Shown here: piece after piece, positions 1 through 9,286 of the stretch
How positions within the stretch are numbered: position 1 is the stretch's first letter
Layout of the letters: each line of letters opens with the position of its first letter
Assembly (NCBI GenBank): GCA_963678275.1
Contig: OY782765.1
Coordinates: 4,526,001-4,590,000 of the forward strand
Direction: 5' to 3'
Origin: G963677445 sp963678275
Lineage (GTDB): Bacteria > Bacteroidota > Ignavibacteria > Ignavibacteriales > Melioribacteraceae
DNA: 64,000 bases
Program-made: the position numbers and the translations under genes
The notes under the pieces: generated by a model
Seen by the model: only the letters and a program-made list of their open reading frames with translations
The model's database searches: none
What the model was told of the DNA's origin: nothing

Positions 1-774
1 GCTGTTTTTGTAACGCCGACCGACAGGAACGGTGAATACGTAGGCAGTGAGAGAATCGCATACACCTACTTTTTCGCCAATGAACTGGTTCCTTATATTG
101 ATGATAATTATAATACGGCGGAAGAATCGCGCCTTCGCGCGGTAATAGGCGATTCTTACGGAGGAAATATCAGCGCGAGAATAAGTTATTATAATTCCTC
201 TGTTTTCGGGAAATGCGGAATTCACTCGGGAGCTTTTTCACCAAATAGTTATGAAACTTTTAATATCTGGATGAACAATAACACCCGTGATGTTGATTTT
301 TACTCCGTCTGGGGCACATACGAAAGTCTTTACGGCACGATGAGAAATTTTCGCGATTCCCTTACGTTAAAAGGTTATGACTTCTTATGGGGGGAATTCC
401 CGGAAGGTCATAGCTGGGGTTTATGGAGAGCGACAATCGGGAATATGCTCGCGCATTTCTTTCCTCCCGGAATTGTTTCAATAGAAGACAGGCAGGATGA
501 TTTCGCGTCAATGGATTTTTCACTTGAGCAGAACTACCCCAATCCTTTTAACCCCTCAACGAAAATTTCATTTAGTCTGAAAGAAGCCGGACATGTTAAA
601 CTTGAAATAATCAACCTACTCGGTCAGGTTGTTACAATTCTGCAAAACGGGAATATGAATTCAGGCAAACATCAGCTTACTTTCAACGCAGGAAACCTTT
701 CAGGAGGATGTTATTTTTACCGGCTGACAGCGGGGAATAATATCTTTACGAAAAAAATGATGCTTTTGAAATAA
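1..774 (+). CDS. secreted alpha/beta-hydrolase esterase with T9SS sorting domain (5' truncated)
   Basis: The frame is open from base 1, so the N-terminus lies outside the window. The visible part is the C-terminal half of a putative-esterase (enterochelin esterase/esterase D-like) alpha/beta hydrolase. GDSYGG around 148-165 is the nucleophile elbow, with Ser encoded at 154-156, and the GHSW stretch at 406-417 supplies the likely catalytic His. From about 510 the protein changes to a type IX secretion C-terminal module with NYPNPFNP, a beta-sandwich, and the end KKMMLLK. It should therefore be exported across the outer membrane and processed. The natural substrate cannot be told. The internal ATG at 271 is not the true start because homologous catalytic sequence continues upstream of it. 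Confidence 0.85.
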   Translation, partial: AVFVTPTDRNGEYVGSERIAYTYFFANELVPYIDDNYNTAEESRLRAVIGDSYGGNISARISYYNSSVFGKCGIHSGAFSPNSYETFNIWMNNNTRDVDFYSVWGTYESLYGTMRNFRDSLTLKGYDFLWGEFPEGHSWGLWRATIGNMLAHFFPPGIVSIEDRQDDFASMDFSLEQNYPNPFNPSTKISFSLKEAGHVKLEIINLLGQVVTILQNGNMNSGKHQLTFNAGNLSGGCYFYRLTAGNNIFTKKMMLLK

Positions 775-806
775 ATCCATTTAATTCCCGGCGGAAAGGA
801 AAATCT

Positions 807-2177
807 ATGCAGATTCAGGATAAACCGACAAACAACATGCAGCCTCCCGACTGGCTGAAACATCTTCGTGAACACAGTTGGGAAATGGAGCTCCTGATTA
901 CAGGTTTTGTATTATTCGGGCTGCTTCAGCTCCCCGATTATCTTGATTCGCTTCACGCTTCCTGGCAGATTAAAACAGGAAGGAGTTTTTTTATTGTCCT
1001 GCCCTACTGGATAATGACTTTCAGCGTAAGGATAATGACATTCAACCTTATCGCTCTGCTCCTTCTGAGGGGTTACTGGATAGGGCTTATAGGGCTTAGT
1101 TCGGCTTTTCCGGCAGGAGTGGACAGCTCCCGGCTTCCTTTCAGCGATAAATTCAAGACATATTTCAGCAAAAAATCGATAAATCTTGAAAGAACAACTG
1201 TATCGCTCGATAAACTTTGCAGCACTATTTTCGCTTTCTCTTTCCTGATAATCTTCATGACGATATCCTTTTTGTTGTTTTTTTTCGTTTTTGTGTTTGC
1301 CGCCCTGTTGTTATCCTATCTGATGAATGTGTTTCCCGACGCGCGGGAACTGATAGCGTCAATCTTTGTTATTCTGATGCTGATTTTCTTCCTCTGCGGA
1401 CTTCTTTTCGCTTTTGATTTTTTGGCTCTCGGATTACTCAAGAGAGTTAAAGTAAAATGGTTTTCTGTGCCATATTATTATATTTCAATAATTATCAGCA
1501 GGGTATCCTTATCATTCCTTTATGAGCCGATTTATTATACTCTTGTCAGTAACATCAGAAGGAGAACACTTGGCACAATCCTTCTTCTTTATGTCGCGGG
1601 AGCCTATGGACTTCAGCTTGTCGGTTATAATAATACCATCTATTTTCCGGATGAACTTACCGAACACCGGATTTCATCTCATTATTATGAAAATCTTAAA
1701 TCATCCGACAGAAGGATTATGGACCCCATTATTCAGTCGGATGTAATAAAAGAGAACTATTTAAAGCTTTTTATTCCCTATGATGTGGCGGATAATGACA
1801 GCCTGAAAGCATCATGCCCCGATCTTTATGCTTTTTTTGACGGAGGATTTTCAACTGAACTCAGAATCAGGTCTGCCTCAGATGTGGATTCGGTTGAGCT
1901 CAGTGAGGATTTTTATCAGAACAGGGTAAAAGCCAACCTTGAATGTTTCTCGCAATTTTACACAATTACAATTGATGACTCGGTTTATACCGACCTTCAC
2001 TATTACTTTTTCACTCATCCCAATAAAGAGGAGCCGGGAATTCTTACATATATCGGTGTAAATAACCTTTCTTTCGGGCCGCATCTTCTGAAGATCGACA
2101 GGCGGCGGCATGTTAATAATTCGGGCGCCATTTCGAGCGGAAATGAAATAAACTATATCCCTTTCCGGAAGGAATAA
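807..2177 (+). CDS. integral membrane protein of unknown function
   Basis: A 456-residue protein I do not recognise. AAAGGA about 8 bases before ATG supports the start. Hydrophobic segments lie near residues 30-50, 60-95, 138-170 and 178-208, with another near 260-280. The last roughly 170 residues are polar and rich in Asp, Tyr and His, and look like a globular extracytoplasmic domain anchored by the preceding helices. It lies 32 bases after the esterase gene on the same strand, so co-transcription is possible, but there is no functional link visible. It could be a sensor or transport accessory; the sequence does not decide this. Confidence 0.6.
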   Translation: MQIQDKPTNNMQPPDWLKHLREHSWEMELLITGFVLFGLLQLPDYLDSLHASWQIKTGRSFFIVLPYWIMTFSVRIMTFNLIALLLLRGYWIGLIGLSSAFPAGVDSSRLPFSDKFKTYFSKKSINLERTTVSLDKLCSTIFAFSFLIIFMTISFLLFFFVFVFAALLLSYLMNVFPDARELIASIFVILMLIFFLCGLLFAFDFLALGLLKRVKVKWFSVPYYYISIIISRVSLSFLYEPIYYTLVSNIRRRTLGTILLLYVAGAYGLQLVGYNNTIYFPDELTEHRISSHYYENLKSSDRRIMDPIIQSDVIKENYLKLFIPYDVADNDSLKASCPDLYAFFDGGFSTELRIRSASDVDSVELSEDFYQNRVKANLECFSQFYTITIDDSVYTDLHYYFFTHPNKEEPGILTYIGVNNLSFGPHLLKIDRRRHVNNSGAISSGNEINYIPFRKE

Positions 2178-2581
2178 AGAATAATTCGGGCTGATGTCAT
2201 AAAATAAACTAAAATATTTTGTGATTCGGGGCAAAATAATGGGTATTACAATTTTAGTTCTTTTATTTTGATTGCTTATTATCAGCAATTTTAATATATT
2301 GGGTATGACTATGCTGCGGGGGCAGTATTAAAGGTCATATAATGATATTCCGGTATATGGCCGCGTGAAAATATGGTTAATTCAGAAAATCAGTTCAGCC
2401 GGTGAAATTCCGGAAATCGGCAGATGATTAATCTCCTTTTATACAGATTGTTGGAATGGCGTCCGGGTAATTGCAGAAAAAAAGAAATAATAATCATGGA
2501 GGAGGTGTTGTCTATGATTCAATTCTGCGTGCCGTAACAAAAATACTAACAATTTTATAATTATTAACGGGAGATAATAAT
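2178..2581 (+). other. intergenic region, no gene seen
   Basis: About 400 bases without a credible coding frame. A 13-codon reading frame starting near 2498 has a good-looking AGGAGG inside it but is too short to call. The sequence ends with GGGAG a few bases before the ATG at 2582, so this region probably carries the promoter and leader of the following two-gene unit. I saw no strong hairpin. Confidence 0.4.
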
Positions 2582-3013
2582 ATGAAAGGACCAACCGGAT
2601 TATTTAACATCAATTACCAGGTAGGGGGGGACAAGCCGGGAGCTCCCCTGTTCAGACTTAATCTCGGGGTATATACTCCGGCGGAAACACTCAGCGGAGT
2701 CGGGCATATTACACAGGCCGTAAGTCCCCCTCTTGACATGGGAACCAGTGTACAGGGAAACTACACATATATGTGCGTAATGCCTGATAATTGCCATATA
2801 CTTATAACAGCGACCGGATATCCTATAATCAAATGGCCGAAACACGGGGGAGTAGGTCCGGTTATACCTCCGAATTGCGATCTTCGTATGGTGGTTACGG
2901 ATGACTGGAAAACAGGTACGGCAAATTACAAATATTTTGATCCTGAAGGCAACTGGCATGAAGTAACCAACGCGCCGGTAAAGATAATTGAAATTGAAAA
3001 AATCACAGGATAA
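2582..3013 (+). CDS. DUF1842-like small protein
   Basis: A 143-residue protein with no signal peptide or membrane segment. The opening (GLFNINYQVGG), the GVGHITQAVSPPLD stretch near residue 40 and the following GNYTYM resemble the uncharacterised DUF1842 family as I remember it; a profile search is needed to confirm. GGGAG precedes the ATG with suitable spacing. The stop is 3 bases before the next ATG, so this gene and the chagasin-like gene form a tight two-gene unit. The 13-bp hairpin at 3361-3387 probably terminates it. Function unknown. Confidence 0.65.
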   Translation: MKGPTGLFNINYQVGGDKPGAPLFRLNLGVYTPAETLSGVGHITQAVSPPLDMGTSVQGNYTYMCVMPDNCHILITATGYPIIKWPKHGGVGPVIPPNCDLRMVVTDDWKTGTANYKYFDPEGNWHEVTNAPVKIIEIEKITG

Positions 3014-3016
3014 ACA

Positions 3017-3337
3017 ATGGAACACGCGGAAGCAATTCTTTTGAACAGCCATTTTACGAATAAAATGAAAATTAATGGGGAGGCAGGCTGGTTCCCCAGG
3101 GATTATAACGCTTCTACCGGATATACCTGGAAGTTCAGGCCGGATAATTCAGGTGTATATGAAGCAGAGGAAGAACTGATTCTCCATCCTTCGACTGATG
3201 CGGTTGGTGTGCCCGGTCAGATAATGTGGAAATTCAGGGCAATAAGAGAAGGTGAAGGAAAAGCCATGTTCGAGTTATTCCCTCCGGGGAGAAATGAAGC
3301 AGTTGAGACAGTTATTGTGACAATAATTGCCCACTGA
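3017..3337 (+). CDS. chagasin-like (inhibitor family I42) protein
   Basis: A 106-residue protein matching the layout of chagasin-type cysteine-protease inhibitors. NASTGYTW (about residues 31-38) corresponds to the NPTTGY loop. VGVPGQIMWKFRAIREGEG in the middle matches the G-rich L4 loop and following strand, and FELFPPGRN corresponds to the RPW-type loop, though the Trp is absent. There is no signal peptide, which is unusual since many bacterial I42 proteins are exported. It follows the DUF1842-like gene by 3 bases. Known family members block papain-like proteases; whether this one inhibits a self or foreign protease is inference only. Confidence 0.65.
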   Translation: MEHAEAILLNSHFTNKMKINGEAGWFPRDYNASTGYTWKFRPDNSGVYEAEEELILHPSTDAVGVPGQIMWKFRAIREGEGKAMFELFPPGRNEAVETVIVTIIAH

Positions 3338-3360
3338 TCGGGATCTGGTTCTATCTCAGT

Positions 3361-3387
3361 CAGCCGCCAAAATTATTTTGGCGGCTG
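3361..3387 (+). terminator. strong inverted repeat after the chagasin-like gene
   Basis: A perfect 13-bp inverted repeat (arms CAGCCGCCAAAAT and its complement) with an almost zero-length loop lies 23 bases after the stop at 3337. It is followed by TTAATAAAACTTT rather than a clean U-tract. Position and strength fit a transcription terminator for the two-gene unit. Confidence 0.6.
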
Positions 3388-4001
3388 TTAATAAAACTTT
3401 CTGATTTTAACTGAATATTTCTGCCCCGCTGAAACATTAAAATTCAGCGCTTCCTAAGCCGGCGAAACCAGAAGTGAAAAAGTGGTTAGTGGAGAAGAAA
3501 TAAAACTTCACTGATTTTTTAAATTCCCGATTTCGATGAAGACTTCGATTTGGATTTCGTTGACTTCTTTATATCCTGTAAATCTTTTTAATCCGCGTAA
3601 TCCTGTTCTGAGCTTTGTTCTTAGTCAATCAGAAAATTTCGCTGGATATATCGCCGGTTCGAATAAGTTTAAATTCTTAATATTTTTACTTCCGAAACAA
3701 GGCTAAACAATCAATAATGAAATTCTCTACAACTTTTTATATTTACTGCTTTGTCGAAGGTTCTGAAAAAATCAGAATGTGTTATATGGAGTATTTCTTC
3801 TTTGCGACAGGCAGGGAATACAATTTTTCAAAAAAGTTAATTTCTTTGCGCTGACCGCCCTGGACAGAATACAATTCTGTCCTACAGTAATTCCGTAAAG
3901 TGGAAAGTGATTAAAACTTATTAAATTCATATCTTTTGAAATAATCAGAAAAAATGTTAAACTTCTATAATCATTTCATACTTATGGAATTTTCCTGAAA
4001 T
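3388..4001. other. intergenic region with degenerate repeat fragments
   Basis: No coding frame. Near 3575-3615 it contains a fragment of the ATCCTGTAAATC/AATCCTGTTC-type repeat that is abundant at 46, 56 and 59 kb. Around 3475-3510 it shares a GTGGTTAGTGGAGA stretch with 25655-25680. At 3860-3895 there is a weak palindrome (CAGAATACAATTCTG). The last 100 bases are AT-rich and probably hold the promoter of the MutS-like gene. Confidence 0.4.
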
Positions 4002-5579
4002 ATGTTATTTACCGAGAAAAAAAGATTAAAAGAGATAAGGGAGAGCTGGGGCAGGGAAAAGGAAAGATTCAGAAATATGGAGCTTATCTCATCCTATTTT
4101 AATATGAGGCGGGAGGAACCGGATTCATCATTTGTAGATGATAAAACCTGGGAGGACCTCGATCTCGATTCCCTTTACGCAATTATGGACAGAACCCGGA
4201 CCGGACCGGGGCGGCAATATCTTTATTATTGTCTCCGCAGATATGCCGAAGGCAATGAGGAATTGAAACAGAAGTTTGACCTGATCAATATGTTTGGCGC
4301 CAACCGGGAAACGCGGGAAAAAATAGAGCTGAGATTATCTGGCCTTTCCGGTATTTCATCATTTTTTATCCCTGTTCTTCTTTTTGATAAAAACCTGCCT
4401 TATTCAAAGTTTTACCCTGTGTTTTATTTTTTCACTCTCGCCTCAATTTTATCACTGTTTCTTATATCTGTTAACGGCATTTTTCTTTTTGTTTCGCTGG
4501 GAATGATGATACTCAACCTGGTAATAAACAAAACATTTTCAGGGAAGATATATGAATATTTTACCGGTTTCTCAGGTCTGAACTCACTTATTATCACTTC
4601 TTTATCGCTCGGTAAACTGCGGGTGGAAGAGAAGATAGGGGCCCTCGATAAACTGAAAGAAAAAAGAAAAACGCTCTCTTCCCTTAAGAAAAAGCTTGGC
4701 TATCTCGTTGTTGACAAGGAATCCCTGAATGAACTTGCCGCGCTTGTAATTGAATACCTGAATATGTTTTTCCTTTTCGATATCATAGCTTATTACCGGT
4801 CTGTTAATACCCTGATGAAACACAGGGAGGATATCCATGAGGTATTTGAATGTGTCGCTGAGCTCGATACCCTGATATCAGCGGCCTCTTTCTTAAAAAA
4901 CAGGCCGGACCACTGCGCCCCCCGGTTTACCGCTGATAACTGGATAAATATCGGGGAAATGTATCATCCGATGATAGAGGAAGCTGTTCCCAACAGTCTG
5001 AACAACCTTGAGTTTTCCATGCTTATCACCGGATCGAATATGTCGGGGAAAACAACATTCATCAAAACATTGGGCGTCAATTTTATTCTCGCGCGGACTT
5101 TCGGTTTCGCGCTTGCCGAAAAATTTGAAATTCCGCCACTCGAGGTGAAAAGCTCAATCCGCCGTAATGAGGACCTGGAGGAGGGGAAAAGTTATTTCTT
5201 CGTGGAGATTGAGGCGCTTAAAGAATTTATGATATTGAGCGAAAGAAAAGGAAAATATCTCTTCCTGATTGATGAAATATTCAGGGGTACAAACACCGTG
5301 GAAAGACTCGCCTCATCAACCGCGGTGCTGAAGTACCTGGACCGGAATAATTTTATTTTTGTAACCACGCACGATATCGAACTTCAGGAACTGCTGAAAG
5401 GCCGTTTTGAGATGTTCCATTTCAGCGAACAGGTGGAGGATGAAAAGTTCTTCTTTAATTATAATATACAACCGGGTCCCTGCCGCTCAGGAAACGCAAT
5501 AAAACTCCTCGAAATTATGGATTACCCGGAAGAGGTAACAAAAGAAGCAAAAGATCTGGCAGGTGATATCGGTGGGTGA
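4002..5579 (+). CDS. membrane-anchored MutS-family ATPase
   Basis: 525 residues. The C-terminal third is a MutS-type ABC ATPase: Walker A GSNMSGKT at 344-351, Walker B LFLIDE ending at 425 followed by the signature-like FRGTNTVER, and a TTHD switch His near 459. The middle (about 115-180) has hydrophobic stretches likely to cross the membrane, a layout known for a Bacteroidota family of MutS-like proteins lacking the mismatch-recognition N-domain and the MutS2 Smr domain. Canonical mismatch repair is therefore unlikely. There is no clear Shine-Dalgarno sequence. Neighbours give no hint, and the gene appears monocistronic. Confidence 0.85.
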   Translation: MLFTEKKRLKEIRESWGREKERFRNMELISSYFNMRREEPDSSFVDDKTWEDLDLDSLYAIMDRTRTGPGRQYLYYCLRRYAEGNEELKQKFDLINMFGANRETREKIELRLSGLSGISSFFIPVLLFDKNLPYSKFYPVFYFFTLASILSLFLISVNGIFLFVSLGMMILNLVINKTFSGKIYEYFTGFSGLNSLIITSLSLGKLRVEEKIGALDKLKEKRKTLSSLKKKLGYLVVDKESLNELAALVIEYLNMFFLFDIIAYYRSVNTLMKHREDIHEVFECVAELDTLISAASFLKNRPDHCAPRFTADNWINIGEMYHPMIEEAVPNSLNNLEFSMLITGSNMSGKTTFIKTLGVNFILARTFGFALAEKFEIPPLEVKSSIRRNEDLEEGKSYFFVEIEALKEFMILSERKGKYLFLIDEIFRGTNTVERLASSTAVLKYLDRNNFIFVTTHDIELQELLKGRFEMFHFSEQVEDEKFFFNYNIQPGPCRSGNAIKLLEIMDYPEEVTKEAKDLAGDIGG

Positions 5580-5787
5580 TAGAATTTAGTTTTATGGCTT
5601 TCAATTATAAAAATATTTATGAATCAAGAACTGCAAAGCCGCAAGCAATAAGGCAAAATTAACAATGAATAATGAACAATTATTTTTCTCCAATTTTAAT
5701 GTCATTTCTGCGAATAGCTTTTTTTTAAAGGGCCTACCGCCGACAAACCGGAGTCTGGCGTAAATATCTTTAGTCCGCTTTTTCAGG
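5580..5787. other. short intergenic spacer before a repeat element
   Basis: No gene. It holds AT-rich DNA with an AATGAATAATGAACAATT stretch at 5663-5680, typical of the junk flanking repeat elements here. No terminator is obvious directly after the MutS-like gene. Confidence 0.3.
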
Positions 5788-6108
5788 TTCAGAACTTCTT
5801 ACCTCTCGCAAAATGAAATCGCGGAGGTTCATCGCAAATATCATATCCCAAGCTCTCTAATAAACAGTATTTCTCATTCATCGAGAAAACAATAAAAGAG
5901 ATGTCCCATTTTTAAGGATGAAAAGTTGTCTCTGTCGTCCCTGACGGGACTTTTTGTGATTGTATGTTACCTATTTACCCCATAATAAATTACGGGGCTA
6001 TTTTCTGCTGTCCCTGGCGGGACCTTCCTCCATATTTCTACCCAGCGATTTTTTTTGCGAATGAATTCATATAAGTTATTGTTTGATTACCGGGATCAGG
6101 AGTTCTGA
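5788..6108. repeat. palindrome-rich element with inverted ends (copy 1)
   Basis: It begins TTCAGAACTTCTTACCTCTCG and ends CAGGAGTTCTGA, which are imperfect inverted repeats. Just inside both ends are matching AAAATGAAATCGCGG and CGATTTTTTTTGCG stretches. The interior contains smaller palindromes (GTCCCTGACGGGAC, CCCCATAATAAATTACGGGG). The same architecture recurs at 15490, 24947 and 30041. No coding frame inside, so it resembles a non-autonomous mobile element. Confidence 0.65.
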
Positions 6109-6156
6109 GGTTTGGAAAATTGAACTATTCTGGTTCCTTTGAAGAGATCGAAACAA

Positions 6157-6939
6157 CTATAAAGAATCCGAATCAATATTCTCAAGCATTTTTTCGAGCT
6201 CCCGGAGTTCTGTTGTTTCATCCGGATAATCATTTAAAATCTTTGTATTCATCAACTCGGGCAGCCAGTGAATGACATATTCTGAATTCTTTGCTATCCA
6301 CTCCTTCCTGACTGAGTCTGTTAATTGAGGGTAAGGAATAAAATCAGCCAGGATAAGAAATTTGTCTGTCTTCTTATTGATTGGAGCATAATCCGGATAG
6401 TTATATTTTTTGATAAAAATTATTTTAAATTCACGATCAAATCCGGTGATAAATCTGGGAATTCCATAATGATGTGTCCGTTTTTCAACAAGGGTAATAT
6501 GTTGATGGATAATATTGTTAAATATCAATGCTGTATCTGCGGCCAAACAGGTAAAGGATAAATATGGTTTTGGGTCGGTTGGAAATTTCCAATTTTCCCC
6601 TGTTTCCATTTTTAAAGAAAAATATTTTACAGTTTCAATTAAGTGATTTTTTGGAGAGTCTTTAAATCCCAGAATCGAATATAAATCATTCCCGGAATAC
6701 AGGCAGGGAAAATTACCATTATTTAATAAATCATAATCGAGAATAATAATTGAGGAATCATTTTTTGCGGGGCCATGATAAACAGAACAATATACTGTAT
6801 CGGAGACTACCCCGCTATTGTTATCAACTTCGTAATATTTGTATAAACCGGTAATATCATTATACCCCGCATCCCTAACAGAATTTGAACAGTTCCAGAT
6901 ACATATTAATAAAGAAAAAATCATTAGAAATATTTTCAT
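6157..6939 (-). CDS. putative lipoprotein, function unknown
   Basis: 260 residues. The N-terminus has a short basic start, a hydrophobic core and ICIWNCSNS, giving a plausible lipobox with Cys17. The rest is a soluble domain with many Tyr, Asp and Lys and no motif I recognise. It resembles in size and style the lipoprotein at 31188-31943 (both about 250 residues, beginning with a lipobox and describing a similar mixed alpha/beta composition), but I cannot show homology by eye. It stands alone, flanked on both sides by repeat DNA. Confidence 0.6.
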   Translation of the reverse strand: MKIFLMIFSLLICIWNCSNSVRDAGYNDITGLYKYYEVDNNSGVVSDTVYCSVYHGPAKNDSSIIILDYDLLNNGNFPCLYSGNDLYSILGFKDSPKNHLIETVKYFSLKMETGENWKFPTDPKPYLSFTCLAADTALIFNNIIHQHITLVEKRTHHYGIPRFITGFDREFKIIFIKKYNYPDYAPINKKTDKFLILADFIPYPQLTDSVRKEWIAKNSEYVIHWLPELMNTKILNDYPDETTELRELEKMLENIDSDSL

Positions 6940-7457
6940 TTGAATTTCTCCTGAATTAAGCCTGATACAATATAAAAAGTGAACTGTTCCGGGAATTGCT
7001 ACTGATCTTACAGGGCTTAAGTCTTGTTCCTGCTTTTTTCGCGCAACTGACTCCTGAGCCTGAATTTGGTTCTGTGTAAAATATAGTTGGTGATTTTTTT
7101 TGGTCCTGACACTTAAACAAAACCTTTTATAAAAGTGTTACCGAATAATCCCTGCGTGTTGCTTCCGCCTCTACAGGGCTTAAATACACTTTTTCTTTTA
7201 TTACCCCGGGCGTTGCCCGGGGCTATTGGTTGTCGCGCTTTCAGCGCTAATAAACATTTCAGTTTGTCACAGATGTATCCAAAACCCTGAAAGGGTGAAA
7301 GCAACAGGCCGGGGCAACGCCCCGGTTAAGAAAAATAGTGACATTATCAAAACCCTGAAAGGGCGAAAGCGGCTAATGCGTATAGACCTGGAAATCTGAA
7401 AGCGCATACATCAGTCGGGGGTGAGAAGGACTTTAAGACTCACAGCATCTGATGATT
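6940..7457. repeat. intergenic cluster of short perfect palindromes
   Basis: No coding frame. Between 7130 and 7400 there is a string of short hairpins: CCCCGGGCGTTGCCCGGGG (7204-7222), GCGCTTTCAGCGC (7235-7247), ACCCTGAAAGGGT (7284-7296), CCGGGGCAACGCCCCGG (7309-7325) and a further CCCTGAAAGGG near 7350. Arms differ but loops are GAA, TTC or AAC. Similar strings occur at 25.9, 30.2, 35.4, 36.1 and 51.8-52.6 kb. Confidence 0.6.
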
Positions 7458-8474
7458 TTACCCGCCTACCGGCCTGAGTTTTCCATCCTGATGTTGTTTG
7501 TAACCTACAATCTGAAACATAATGCCATGTTCAGCGCTCATCACAGCCAGATCATTTCCCATTACCTGGGTTGTAACACCTTTGCTGAGAATTTTACCAT
7601 GATAGATAAGTTTCAGTTTTCCATCTTTGGCCATCCAGTAAGCTTCGATGGTTTTTGAGAGCACTTTGGCCGGATGGATTTTATCATCCCGTTTATTAAA
7701 AAAATCCTGAAGCATATATGTTGTGTTTGTTTTTTCATGATAGATAAGGAGTGAATTATCTACCTGAATATTTACCGTTTCAGCGGTAATATTTATTCCT
7801 TTTTCGATTATCCTGAAACCTTTTGAATTTCCTGCCCAGAATGAAGTTTCAAAATTGGATAATATTTTACCCGGCCGTAATTTGCCATCTTTGTTTTTAT
7901 AATAGTCAGTCATCTGAAATGTAATATTCGAGGGGGGATAGTAGGCTATAATGGAATTTGCGCTCTGCGCCCATTGAATTTCGGTGGAGATATTCTTTCC
8001 TTCCATCAGTATTAACATTCCTGTGTCATTGCCCATCCAGAAAACCGAAGCTGAATCTGAAAGAATCTCCGCTTTCTGAAGTTCAAAGTTTTCCGCCTTG
8101 TGGAAGGATTTCAGAAGAAAGGTGGTCTTTGAGCTTTTATGATACATGAATACATCTTCCCCGACAAGAATTTGGGTGATTTCGGTAGCGATATTTTTCC
8201 CATCCTGAATGATATAGAAGTTATCACCATTTCTGGACCAGAGAATATTTTCACTCTCCTTTACAATTTCAGCTTCCCTGGTTTTACCATCCAGACTCGC
8301 GCTGTAATTTTTCAAAAGGTAGAGAGTATTCTTTTCGGGGTAATATATTAAAAGGTCTCTGCCGTTAAAAATATTTGTTGTGCTGTGTCCGATATCTTCA
8401 TCATCGAGATAAAAATGGAAACCTGCATCAGATGCTTTCCATGTCGCTTTTTCCTTTTTACTTTTAAAAAACAT
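7458..8474 (-). CDS. five-repeat protein of unknown function
   Basis: 338 residues built from five tandem repeats of about 66 residues. Each repeat has a W followed by a G/D turn (WKASDAG, WSRNGDN, WMGNDTG, WAGNSKG, WMAKDGK), then an I-x-x-x-GK/GI-N-I-x-x-E strand, a short I-x-YH/YYP strand, and a T-x-x-x-L-x-x-Y/F strand with a charged DGK-type turn. The pattern suggests a beta-rich solenoid or propeller-like fold. There is no signal peptide, and the start MFFKSKKEK looks cytoplasmic. It stands alone. I do not recognise the family; a binding scaffold is a guess. Confidence 0.6.
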   Translation of the reverse strand: MFFKSKKEKATWKASDAGFHFYLDDEDIGHSTTNIFNGRDLLIYYPEKNTLYLLKNYSASLDGKTREAEIVKESENILWSRNGDNFYIIQDGKNIATEITQILVGEDVFMYHKSSKTTFLLKSFHKAENFELQKAEILSDSASVFWMGNDTGMLILMEGKNISTEIQWAQSANSIIAYYPPSNITFQMTDYYKNKDGKLRPGKILSNFETSFWAGNSKGFRIIEKGINITAETVNIQVDNSLLIYHEKTNTTYMLQDFFNKRDDKIHPAKVLSKTIEAYWMAKDGKLKLIYHGKILSKGVTTQVMGNDLAVMSAEHGIMFQIVGYKQHQDGKLRPVGG

Positions 8475-9286
8475 TTTTTCTCCCTTTTATTTAAAATCAT
8501 AATCATAATCTGGCAAAGCCAGAGTCAAGCAATTTAAATGCCTCATATCATGTACTAAAAACTCACCCCCCGGCCCTCTCTCTTAAAAAAGAGGGGGTGT
8601 CTTAAAGTCCCTCTCTTCCCAAGAGAGGGATTTAGGGTGAGTTTGTGGTAATTCTCGAAACATCAAAAAACTTTGCCATTTTGCGTAGAATTTGACTCCT
8701 TACGGGTTAATCATAGACTGGCTGAGCCAGAGCAAAAATAATTCTGTCGTCCCTGACGGGACTTTTTACTGTTTACTTGAACAAGTTCCCCTATTTGAAA
8801 ATTGGGGCTATTCTCTTTCATCTGTCCGCCGCGGAGGATCCCTGTCGGGATTCATATTAATCTGATTTAATATTTACTTGTAGATAATCATTATTATTTA
8901 GAAAAAGTCCCGTCAGGGACGACAGATAATAGCCCCGCAATTCATTGTGGGGAAATAAGTTAAGAAGTTGCTCAAAAGTCCCGCCAGGGATTCTCCGCGG
9001 AGAACAGGCAGACAGAATTCCCCGGTAAATTGATGGTTAAATAAAATTTTGCCGTTTTGCGTAGAATTTAACTCCTAACGGAATAATCTTAATCGTAATC
9101 CGGCAAGCCAGAAAAACTGAACCTGTCCGGTGGCTGAGCGGAGTCGAAGCCCCGCCCGAAATATTCAGGAGAAAGCTCTTTCAGAAAGGATTTTTTCCAA
9201 ATTCACCTGACAAAATTCCGGTGTTGTGGTCCTGTCAAAAAATCTTTCAAAGAACTGCGTGAGCGATCATCTTAATCTGTTCCACT
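8475..9286. repeat. intergenic mosaic of dispersed repeats
   Basis: 812 bases without a gene. It contains CCCTCTCTTCCCAAGAGAGGG-type inverted repeats near 8570-8635, the TTTTGCGTAGAATTT module at 8674-8730 and again at 9050-9111, and two opposed units with GTCCCTGACGGGAC and CCCGCCAGGGA palindromes (8740-8850 and 8905-9020). The part from 8908 to about 9075 is nearly identical to 25728-25895. At 9125-9150 there is a GGTGGCTGAGCGGAGTCGAA motif also seen at 25516. Confidence 0.6.
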
